This document shows positions 1 to 5,903 of a stretch of 5,903 bases of DNA, piece by piece. A model generated the notes under the pieces. The model searched no databases and was not told the origin of the DNA. It worked only from the letters and a program-made list of their open reading frames with translations. The position numbers and the translations under genes were made by a program. Within the stretch, counting starts at the first letter, position 1, and each line of letters opens with the position of its first letter. The stretch is from Vulcanimicrobiota bacterium (lineage in GTDB: Bacteria; Vulcanimicrobiota; Vulcanimicrobiia; Vulcanimicrobiales; Vulcanimicrobiaceae): positions 1 to 5,903 of the forward strand of contig JAFAHB010000087.1 of the NCBI GenBank assembly GCA_019237435.1, written 5' to 3'.

Positions 1-1790
1 GCGGTTTCGTCAATTCCGATGACGTTGCCGCGCGATTTCGACATCTTGTGCCCGTCGCGAAGCACCATGCCGTGATGGAAAAGATGCTCGAACGGCTCGT
101 CGCGCCCCATCACCCATCCGCGATCGTGGAAGAACTTGTAAAAAAACCGCGAGTAGAGCAAGTGGAGAACGGTGTGCTCCGCACCTCCGATGTACTGATC
201 GACGTTCATCCACGCCGCGGCGCGCTGCGGATCCCACGGCATGCGGTCGTCGTGCGGATCGAGATAGCGCAAATAGTACCACGATGATTCGAAGAAGGTG
301 TCCATCGTGTCGGTCTCGCGCCGCGCCGGACCGCCGCAGCGCGGGCACGTCGTCGTAACGAAATCGGCAATCGACCCAAGCAGCGAGCTCTCGCCGGTGA
401 TATGCTGGCGCGGCGGCAAAAGAATCGGCAGACGGTCGTCCGGAACGCCGACCTCGCCACAGCTTTGGCAGTAAACGATCGGAATCGGCGTACCCCAATA
501 CCGCTGTCGCGAGATCAGCCAATCGCGAAGCTTGTAACCGACGGTTTTCCCGCCGGCGCCCCCTGCGGTTAGCCGCTGCGCGATCGCCTCACGCGCGCGC
601 CCGCTCGACATTCCGCTGAAGTCGTCGCTTGCGATCAGCCGCCCGTCGTCGACGAACGGCGCATGCAACGTCGTCGGACCTTCGGCGTCGCTGGGAAGAA
701 CGACTTCGACGATCGGTAAGCCGTGCTTTTGCGCAAAATCGAACTCCCGAGCGTCGTGGGCCGGCACGCCCATGACCGCACCGCTGCCGTACTCGGCGAC
801 GACGTAGTTCGTCACCCAAATCGGAACGCGCTCGCGCGAGAGCGGATGGATTGCATACGCGCCGGTGAAGACGCCTTGCTTTTCCATCAAGCTGGTCCGT
901 TCCAGCTCCAACTTGGATTTCAAGCCCGCGGCGAAGGTTTCGATTGCGGTGGCACGCTCGGGCGAAATGACCCGGCGCAGCGATTCCACGATTGGGTGCT
1001 CGGGCGCGACGGCGAGATACGTGACGCCGTACAGCGTGTCGGCGCGCGTGGTGAAAACCTCGATGGGCGCCTCGAGCCCGTCGACGGCGAACGCGATCTG
1101 CACGCCCTCGCTGCGGCCGATCCAGTTGCGCTGCATCGTACGGGTGCGGTCAGGCCAACCCTCGAGCTTGTCGAGATCGCGCAGCAGTCGATCGGCATAC
1201 TCCGTGATGCGCAAGAACCACTGTGAAAGATTTCGACGTTCGACCTGGCTGCCGCATCGCCAACAGCATCCGTCGATCACTTGCTCGTTGGCAAGCACGG
1301 TGCGATCGTGCGGACACCAATTCACCGGTGCCTCGCGCTTGTAGGCCAGCCCGCGCTCGAAGAGCCGCAGAAAGAGCCACTGGTTCCAGCGATAGTACTC
1401 GGACTCGCAGGTGGCGATTTCGCGAGACCAATCGTAACCGGTACCCATCAGCCGAATTTGTCGACGCATGTTGAGGATATTCTCCGTCGTCCAGACGGCC
1501 GGATCGATTCCGCGATCGATTGCCGCGTTTTCGGCGGGTAAGCCGAAGGCGTCCCATCCCATGGGATGCAGCACGTTGTATCCCAGCATCCGCATCATGC
1601 GCGCCACGGCATCACCGAGCGTGTAGTTCTTCGCGTGGCCGACGTGGAGATCGCCGGATGGGTATGGCAGCATCTCCATCGAGTAATACTTCGGCTTCTC
1701 GCTTTGGTTGGGCGCCCGAAAGAGCTGCTCGCGCTCCCAACGCGTCTGCCACTTCCGCTCGATGGCGGCAAAATCGTACATGTGGAGCAT
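1..1790 (-). CDS. leuS: Leucyl-tRNA synthetase, N-terminal 596 residues (3' end outside window)
   Basis: Class I aminoacyl-tRNA synthetase that charges tRNA-Leu with leucine in the cytoplasm. Reading the minus strand from 1790 gives an unbroken frame to the left edge. The N-terminus (YDFAAIERKWQTRWE) is typical of bacterial LeuRS. Visible landmarks are the HIGH-type motif HVGH (residues 49-52), the YNVLHPMGWDAFGLPAENAA block, a Cys-containing insert resembling the E. coli one (NWCPHDRTVLANEQV, then GCCWRCG), the editing-domain motifs TTRADT (247-252) and GAVMGVPAHD (His345, Asp346), a C-x2-C pair on either side of the leucine-specific region, and KMSKS (582-586, bases 33-47). The family is usually about 800-870 residues, so roughly the last 200-270, including the anticodon-binding helical bundle, are missing only because the window ends. 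The start is uncertain: ATG at 1808 has an AAAAGGG about 9 bases upstream, and ATG at 1790 and 1781 are in the same frame. Identity is secure. Confidence 0.97.
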   Translation of the reverse strand, partial: MLHMYDFAAIERKWQTRWEREQLFRAPNQSEKPKYYSMEMLPYPSGDLHVGHAKNYTLGDAVARMMRMLGYNVLHPMGWDAFGLPAENAAIDRGIDPAVWTTENILNMRRQIRLMGTGYDWSREIATCESEYYRWNQWLFLRLFERGLAYKREAPVNWCPHDRTVLANEQVIDGCCWRCGSQVERRNLSQWFLRITEYADRLLRDLDKLEGWPDRTRTMQRNWIGRSEGVQIAFAVDGLEAPIEVFTTRADTLYGVTYLAVAPEHPIVESLRRVISPERATAIETFAAGLKSKLELERTSLMEKQGVFTGAYAIHPLSRERVPIWVTNYVVAEYGSGAVMGVPAHDAREFDFAQKHGLPIVEVVLPSDAEGPTTLHAPFVDDGRLIASDDFSGMSSGRAREAIAQRLTAGGAGGKTVGYKLRDWLISRQRYWGTPIPIVYCQSCGEVGVPDDRLPILLPPRQHITGESSLLGSIADFVTTTCPRCGGPARRETDTMDTFFESSWYYLRYLDPHDDRMPWDPQRAAAWMNVDQYIGGAEHTVLHLLYSRFFYKFFHDRGWVMGRDEPFEHLFHHGMVLRDGHKMSKSRGNVIGIDET

Positions 1791-1855
1791 GGTACACGCT
1801 ACCCGCATGGGTCCGCTACCCTTTTCGAAGCGCGATTAACGCGTGATAGAGCCGC
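1791..1855. promoter_or_regulatory. Divergent intergenic region between leuS and comEA with short repeats
   Basis: This gap of 65 bases separates two genes read in opposite directions, so promoters for both should lie here or just inside the neighbouring coding sequence. I see no convincing -35/-10 pair on either strand. What is visible: the word CGCTACCC twice in the same orientation (1797-1804 and 1814-1821); a small dyad CGCG-ATTAA-CGCG (1831-1843); and the word CATGGTAC at both gene starts (1788-1795 over the leuS ATG, 1855-1862 over the comEA ATG). Read on the minus strand, the first repeat places GGGTAGCG 4 to 6 bases before each of two in-frame leuS ATG codons. That these are operators or ribosome-binding elements is inference. 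Confidence 0.35.
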
Positions 1856-2479
1856 ATGGTACCGAGAATCGCTCTCATCGCGGCGGCGGCCGCACTTGCG
1901 GCATTCGCGTTATGGCACCCCGCCCGGCTACCGGTATCGTCATCGATTGTGGCCCCGTCGCCGCTGCAAAGCTCGCCCTCGACGGAACCGTCCCCAGGCC
2001 GCCATTCCCGCGGAGCCCGATTTTCCGTCACGCAGGAGGATCTGGTCGTTTACGTTGCCGGTGCCGTGCGCAAGCCTGGCCTGTACCACTTGCGTGCGGG
2101 CGATCGTAATGCAAAGGCGGTCGCGCTGGCGGGTGGCATGACCGGCGTCGCCGAGGCGGCCGGCGTCAATCTCGCGCAGCGGGCGCAGGACGGGGACGAG
2201 ATCTACGTGCCGGTCGCCGGCGAGAGGCAGCATGCGCCGATTACGCCGCGGCGAAGCCGGCGTCACGCCGCCGTTTCGCTCGCGGCCGGCGTCGACGTCA
2301 ATCATTCCGATGCCGGTGCGCTTGCGACGGTGCCCGGCATCGGCCGCGCGATCGCCGAGCGCATCGTGGAGCTGCGCGAACGGCAAGGGGGTTTTACCTC
2401 GCTTGACGAGCTGCTCGACGTTGCCGGCATGACGCAGACGCGACTCGACCGTGCTCGACCGTATCTGCGCCAACCATAG
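1856..2479 (+). CDS. comEA: ComEA-like DNA receptor: membrane anchor, SLBB domain, helix-hairpin-helix
   Basis: A 207-residue protein with the classic ComEA order. Residues 4-20 form a hydrophobic, Ala-rich N-terminal segment (IALIAAAAALAAFALW) that should anchor or export it. Residues 27-56 are a Pro/Ser-rich linker. Residues 63-120 fit an SLBB fold (VVYVAGAVRKPGLYHL, then LAGGM, VNLAQRAQDGDEIYVP). Residues 146-205 are a double helix-hairpin-helix with the DNA-contact turn VPGIG (159-163) followed by GGFTSLDELLDVAGM. In the known family ComEA binds incoming double-stranded DNA outside the cytoplasmic membrane and hands it to the ComEC channel during natural transformation. Length and layout match Gram-positive-style ComEA rather than the short proteobacterial form lacking SLBB. 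The ATG at 1856 is chosen because the anchor begins directly after it; the ribosome site is poor (GATAGAG). No comEC is adjacent. Family assignment is firm; its use in transformation here is inferred. Confidence 0.88.
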   Translation: MVPRIALIAAAAALAAFALWHPARLPVSSSIVAPSPLQSSPSTEPSPGRHSRGARFSVTQEDLVVYVAGAVRKPGLYHLRAGDRNAKAVALAGGMTGVAEAAGVNLAQRAQDGDEIYVPVAGERQHAPITPRRSRRHAAVSLAAGVDVNHSDAGALATVPGIGRAIAERIVELRERQGGFTSLDELLDVAGMTQTRLDRARPYLRQP

Positions 2480-2527
2480 CAGTCGGAGAGGTTCGACTCG
2501 CGCGCAGGGCGCATTCACTCATGCTCC

Positions 2528-4336
2528 GTGGATGCAGCCGCGCTCCCTGCAAAAGAAACGCTTCCGCACTTAATTCGGCGAGCACTTGCGCAGCCGCGCG
2601 ATGAGGTATTGCTCGAGCGCATCGACGGAAGGTGGACGCCGACGTCGAGCCGGCGGCTGGTCGAACGAGTCGAGGACGTAGCGTGCGCGATCCGCGACGC
2701 GGGATTGGTCGCGGGCGACCGAGTAGCGCTGATCGCCCACAATAGCGTCGATTGGATCGTTTGCGATTTCGCGACATTCTTTGCCGGCTGCGTCGTAGTT
2801 CCGATCTATCCGACGCAAGCGCTCGATCTGGTGGCGTATATCATCGAGCACTCGGGGGCACGGCTGATTTTTGTCGATTCGAGTGCCACGGCGGCGAGGC
2901 TTGCGGAAACGGGGGCGGCGCTTCCACCGATCGTTCGATTCGATTCGCACGACGCCGACGGCCTCACCGCGTTCGAGGCACGCGGGGCCGCAGTGCGCTC
3001 GGCGCGGCCCGAGCTGCCCGCCGCGTACGAAGCGACATTGCTTCCAGACGATCTCGCCGTTCTAATCTACACGTCGGGCACCACCGGTGGCCCCAAAGGG
3101 GTAATGCTTTCGCACGATAATTTAGGCTTCAACGCCGGCGTCTCGCTCGAGGGCGGTTTCGAAGGAATCCGGGCTGAGAGCGACGTGCTCTCGGTGCTGC
3201 CGTATTCGCACATCTACGAGCACACCATAATTTACATCTATCTCATCGCAATGGTTCGTTATTTCATATGTCACGATCCCAACGAGCTGCTCGCCGACCT
3301 CCGCGACGTCCGCCCCTTCGAAATGACTGCCGTGCCGCGCATCTTCGATCGCGTGCTCGCCGGAATCAAAGGCCAAGCGCGAAGCGCCGGCGGCTTGAGA
3401 GGCAAACTCATTCCCTGGGCGCTCGCCGTCGCTCGGCGGTACGCTTTCGCGACGGCGCTCGAAGGCAAAGCATCGGCGCGGCTGCGCATTGCGCACGCGG
3501 TGGCCGAGCGTCTGGTGCTCTCCAAGATCCGGCGCGCGCTCGGTCTCGATCGCGTCAAATTTCTCACCAGCGGCAGCGCACCGCTTCATCTCGACACAGC
3601 GATGACGTTCTTGGGCTTAGGCATACCAATTATGCAAGGGTACGGCCTTACGGAAACGTCGCCCGTCGTTTCGGTCAGCCGCCTTTCGGCAAACGAGTAC
3701 GGCGCTGTGGGGCATCCGCTTCCCGGCGTCGAGGTGCGCATCGCCGACGATGGTGAGGTACTGGTGCGCGGACGCAACGTCATGCAAGGCTATTATCACG
3801 ACCCCCAAGCGACGGCTGCGGCGATCGTCGACGGTTGGCTGCATACCGGCGACGTCGGCGAGCTCGATGCAAAGGGCTTTTTGCGCGTTACCGATCGGAA
3901 GAACGAGATATTCAAGACCGGCACCGGCAAGTGGGTCTCGCCTGCGCGCATCGAAGCGAACATCAAACGCTCGATCTACGTAAGCCATGCGATGGTCGTC
4001 GGGAACGGGCGGCCCCATCCGATTGCATTGATCGCGCCGAACTGGCCGCTGGTGCTGCTCGAGCTGCCCGACGCGCCGAAGGATGCCTCGCCGGCCGTGC
4101 TCGCCGCGAGAAGCGACGTCCACGCTTTTCTCTCGCGTGAAGTGCACAAACAAACGCACGGGCTTGCGACCTACGAGCAGATTCGCCGCGTCATCGTCGT
4201 TCCGCAGGAGTTCAGTGTCGACGGCGGCGAGCTTTCGCCGTCGATGAAACTCAAACGCCGCGTCCTCGAGGAGCGCTACGCTCGCGAAATCGACGAGGCC
4301 TATGCCGGCGAGGCGGCGGCGCCCGCAGCGGTATAG
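2528..4336 (+). CDS. Long-chain fatty-acid--CoA ligase (AMP-forming, FadD15/Faa type)
   Basis: A 602-residue member of the ANL adenylating superfamily. It should activate a long-chain fatty acid with ATP to the acyl-adenylate and then to acyl-CoA, at the inner face of the membrane. Motifs are in order: the phosphate loop YTSGTTGGPKG (181-191), the block VLPYSHIYEHT and VPRIFDRV typical of eukaryote-like long-chain synthetases, GYGLTET (371-377), GWLHTGD with its ribose-binding Asp (436-442), TDRKNEIFKT (455-464) and a C-terminal SPSMKLKRR whose Lys574 matches the catalytic A10 lysine. Length of about 600 agrees with FadD15-like enzymes. The start is GTG at 2528, the only usual start codon in frame after the upstream stop; it has no good ribosome site, while a clear GGAGAGG lies 37 bases upstream with no start codon at a normal distance. 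It begins 48 bases after comEA and ends 10 bases before the regulator gene. Chain-length preference cannot be read from sequence. Confidence 0.93.
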   Translation: MDAAALPAKETLPHLIRRALAQPRDEVLLERIDGRWTPTSSRRLVERVEDVACAIRDAGLVAGDRVALIAHNSVDWIVCDFATFFAGCVVVPIYPTQALDLVAYIIEHSGARLIFVDSSATAARLAETGAALPPIVRFDSHDADGLTAFEARGAAVRSARPELPAAYEATLLPDDLAVLIYTSGTTGGPKGVMLSHDNLGFNAGVSLEGGFEGIRAESDVLSVLPYSHIYEHTIIYIYLIAMVRYFICHDPNELLADLRDVRPFEMTAVPRIFDRVLAGIKGQARSAGGLRGKLIPWALAVARRYAFATALEGKASARLRIAHAVAERLVLSKIRRALGLDRVKFLTSGSAPLHLDTAMTFLGLGIPIMQGYGLTETSPVVSVSRLSANEYGAVGHPLPGVEVRIADDGEVLVRGRNVMQGYYHDPQATAAAIVDGWLHTGDVGELDAKGFLRVTDRKNEIFKTGTGKWVSPARIEANIKRSIYVSHAMVVGNGRPHPIALIAPNWPLVLLELPDAPKDASPAVLAARSDVHAFLSREVHKQTHGLATYEQIRRVIVVPQEFSVDGGELSPSMKLKRRVLEERYAREIDEAYAGEAAAPAAV

Positions 4337-4346
4337 GCGCAACCCG

Positions 4347-4721
4347 ATGGCTCATCGCGTCGACGAAGTCGTTCGCGGTCCGATCAAGAGCAAAACGGTC
4401 TTTCCGGCGCTGCTCTTGCATCTGATCGAGGAGCAGCCCGACCACGGCTATGGATTAATGCAGCGGATCGCCGATCTTTGCGGTGATCTCGTCGCGGTCA
4501 ACACGAACAAAATCTATCCGCTGCTGCGCCGTCTGGAGGAGCGCGGCTTCGTTACCGCATCCTGGGAGCATTCCAGCAAGCGCGCGCGTCGCATCTACGC
4601 GATCACCGCGCTGGGAGCGGAGCGGCTCGAGCGCATCAAGGGCCTGATGTTGCCGTACCTCGACTCGATTGCGGGCGCGATCGCACGGCTGAAGCGCGAG
4701 CTGTACGGATCGGGCAAGTAG
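4347..4721 (+). CDS. PadR-family winged-helix transcriptional regulator
   Basis: A 124-residue cytoplasmic DNA-binding protein. Residues 17-95 read as a PadR winged helix: VFPALLLHLIEEQPDHGYGLMQRI (shown by its LLxLI and HGYGL parts, residues 22-37), the recognition-helix region NTNKIYPLLRRLEERGFV (52-69), the wing with SWEHSSKRARRIYAIT (72-87) and LGAERL. Residues 98-124 form a short C-terminal helix, probably for dimer contact, so it belongs with the small PadR-s2-like proteins rather than the long ones. The start ATG at 4347 comes 10 bases after the acyl-CoA synthetase stop, suggesting translational coupling; an ATG at 4302 would add only an Arg-rich stretch overlapping that gene and is less likely. 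PadR proteins are usually repressors answering to a small ligand and often control an adjacent gene. Target and ligand here are unknown; no clear ATGT-N8-ACAT site was found just upstream. Confidence 0.9.
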   Translation: MAHRVDEVVRGPIKSKTVFPALLLHLIEEQPDHGYGLMQRIADLCGDLVAVNTNKIYPLLRRLEERGFVTASWEHSSKRARRIYAITALGAERLERIKGLMLPYLDSIAGAIARLKRELYGSGK

Positions 4722-4739
4722 TCTTTTGAACGAACTTTG

Positions 4740-5903
4740 ATGGCGCGGTCGCCGATTCGCAGCAGGATCGCCGGAGCACGCCGCCATATTCAGCGTTCCG
4801 GTTTGACGAGTTGCAATCGCTCTCTGCGGCTCCGCAGCGCGCTCTTCGCAGTCGCGCTGACGCTTGCGCTGCCAGGTCGCGTTGCGGCGAAGCCGGCGGC
4901 GATTCCGGCGCAGACGCCCGACGCGGTGACGCACCACACGATCGTGCTGTACGGCCGGTCGCTGGCCTACTCGGCGCGCGCCGGCACGATCACGCTGCGC
5001 AACGGCAACGACGCGCCGACCGCGCGCCTCTTTTACACCGCCTATACGCTGGACGGAGCGAATCCCTCGCAACGCGCGGTGACGTTTCTTTATAACGGTG
5101 GTCCCGGCAGCTCGACGATGTGGCTGCGCATGGGATCGTTCGGGCCGGTGCGCGTGGCGACCGCCGACGGAAAGCTTACCGGCCCGCCGCCTTACCGCGT
5201 AATCGCGAACCGCTGGTCGTTGCTCGATCGGACCGACTTAGTCTTCATCGACATGCCCGGGAGCGGGTTCGGACGCATCGTCGGTGCGGGCACACGCAAG
5301 GATTTTTGGGGCGTTGACGAGGACGTCGACGCCTTCGCGCAGTTCATCCAGCGATATATCACGCAATTCAAGCGCTGGAACTCGCCGCGCTTTCTCTTCG
5401 GCGAGTCCTACGGAACGATGCGTTCCGCGGCGCTTGCAAAGCGATTGCAAGACCAAGGCATCGGGCTCAACGGCGTCGTGCTGCTCTCGTCGTTCTTGAA
5501 CTCAGAAATCGATTATAACGACGGAGCGCCGATCGGCGGCGGCGATTGGGGCTACGTGCTTTATCTGCCGACCGAAGCGGCCACGGCCTGGTATCATCAT
5601 GCTTTGCCGGGCGCACCGCCGCTCTCGCAGTTATTACCGCAGGTCGAGAACTTCGCGCTGACCGAGTATCTCGTCGCGCTCGGTGAGGGTGCTACGCTCG
5701 CCTCCGACCGGTTTGCCGACGTCGTCGCCAAGTTACATCAATATACCGGGCTTTCCGAAGAGTACATCCGCAAGTCGAACTTGCGGGTCCCCTACGACCG
5801 CTTTCAAAACGAGCTGCTTCGCACGCGCGGCGTAACCGTTGGGCGAATCGACTCGCGATTTTGGACTTACGTGCTCGACCGCCCCGAAATCTCGCCCGAT
5901 TGG
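4740..5903 (+). CDS. Exported S10 family serine carboxypeptidase, first 388 residues (3' end outside window)
   Basis: The frame is open from 4740 to the right edge. Family S10 enzymes have an alpha/beta-hydrolase fold and remove C-terminal residues from peptides, often at acid pH. Visible signatures are NGGPGSS (119-125, oxyanion-hole region), WLRMGSFGPVRV, DMPGSGFGR (171-179) and the nucleophile elbow GESYG with Ser223. The catalytic Asp and His should lie in the missing C-terminal part (bacterial members are around 500 residues). A signal peptide is evident: basic RSLRLR, hydrophobic stretch at 33-45 (SALFAVALTLALP), then VAA/K as a likely cleavage site after residue 50. This predicts action outside the cytoplasm. 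The start is uncertain: ATG at 4740 gives a long 32-residue lead; TTG at 4803 would give a more ordinary 29-residue signal peptide. Neither has a good ribosome site. It lies 18 bases after the PadR gene and in the same frame, separated by one TAG. Confidence 0.9.
   Translation, partial: MARSPIRSRIAGARRHIQRSGLTSCNRSLRLRSALFAVALTLALPGRVAAKPAAIPAQTPDAVTHHTIVLYGRSLAYSARAGTITLRNGNDAPTARLFYTAYTLDGANPSQRAVTFLYNGGPGSSTMWLRMGSFGPVRVATADGKLTGPPPYRVIANRWSLLDRTDLVFIDMPGSGFGRIVGAGTRKDFWGVDEDVDAFAQFIQRYITQFKRWNSPRFLFGESYGTMRSAALAKRLQDQGIGLNGVVLLSSFLNSEIDYNDGAPIGGGDWGYVLYLPTEAATAWYHHALPGAPPLSQLLPQVENFALTEYLVALGEGATLASDRFADVVAKLHQYTGLSEEYIRKSNLRVPYDRFQNELLRTRGVTVGRIDSRFWTYVLDRPEISPDW

Noticed and set aside
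723..1226. Long plus-strand open frame of 167 codons inside leuS
   Set aside because: It is antisense to a clearly conserved part of LeuRS, has no recognisable domain, and long shadow frames are expected in GC-rich coding DNA.
1822..1849. Possible promoter for comEA (TTTTCG, 16 bases, TGATAG)
   Set aside because: Both hexamers match the sigma-70 consensus poorly and the transcript would be almost leaderless; not better than chance.
1835..1863. Possible leuS promoter on the minus strand (-10-like GTTAAT at 1835-1840)
   Set aside because: The -10 word is 4 of 6, but the base stretch at the -35 distance (GGTACC) does not match, so no pair can be supported.
2500..2513. GCGC-rich short hairpin after comEA as a terminator
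   Set aside because: The stem is only about 4 bp with no T-run, and the close downstream gene suggests read-through.
2485..2515. GGTTCGACTC resembling a tRNA T-loop between comEA and the acyl-CoA synthetase
   Set aside because: The flanking bases do not pair into a 5-bp T-stem, and there is no room for acceptor, D and anticodon arms in the gap of 48 bases.
3617..4342. Minus-strand open frame of 241 codons opposite the acyl-CoA synthetase
   Set aside because: It mirrors a motif-bearing gene on the other strand, shows no domain or transmembrane pattern, and is Arg/Asp-rich as expected from reverse reading of GC-rich codons.
4302..4346. Upstream ATG extending the PadR protein by 15 residues
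   Set aside because: The extension is Arg-rich low-complexity sequence overlapping the synthetase 3' end, and PadR similarity begins after the ATG at 4347.
4740..4803. Tat export signal (RR at residues 14-15) in the S10 peptidase
   Set aside because: The RR pair is followed by HIQ rather than the xFLK-type context and sits about 18 residues before the hydrophobic core.

Overview
The window is GC-rich (estimated by eye at about 60-65 %), tightly packed bacterial DNA with long open frames and very short gaps. It holds five protein genes: one leftward gene cut by the left edge, and four rightward genes, the last cut by the right edge. I see no RNA gene, CRISPR array, insertion sequence or phage gene. 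The taxon cannot be fixed from this stretch. A secreted S10 serine carboxypeptidase, a ComEA-type DNA receptor and this base composition would fit an uncultured soil-type phylum such as Eremiobacterota (WPS-2) or Acidobacteriota, but this is only a guess.

Left part (1-1790, minus strand): the first 596 codons of leuS, leucyl-tRNA synthetase. The HVGH and KMSKS signatures and the editing-domain motifs are intact; only the C-terminal tRNA-binding part lies outside. A divergent gap of 65 bases (1791-1855) follows. It carries short repeated words that overlap the start codons on both sides.

Right part (1856-5903, plus strand): four genes in one direction with gaps of 48, 10 and 18 bases, which looks like one transcription unit. 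In order they are a ComEA-like competence protein (N-terminal anchor, SLBB fold, helix-hairpin-helix pair), a long-chain acyl-CoA synthetase of the FadD15/Faa type, a small PadR-family winged-helix regulator, and an exported S10 family serine carboxypeptidase.

The genes do not form an obvious single pathway: DNA uptake, fatty acid activation, a regulator and an extracytoplasmic peptidase. The most natural reading is a housekeeping region in which a PadR regulator has been placed between an acyl-CoA synthetase and a secreted peptidase and may control one or both. I found no clear evidence of a new defence, mobile or biosynthetic system. The findings are modest and concern gene order, start sites and small repeats.
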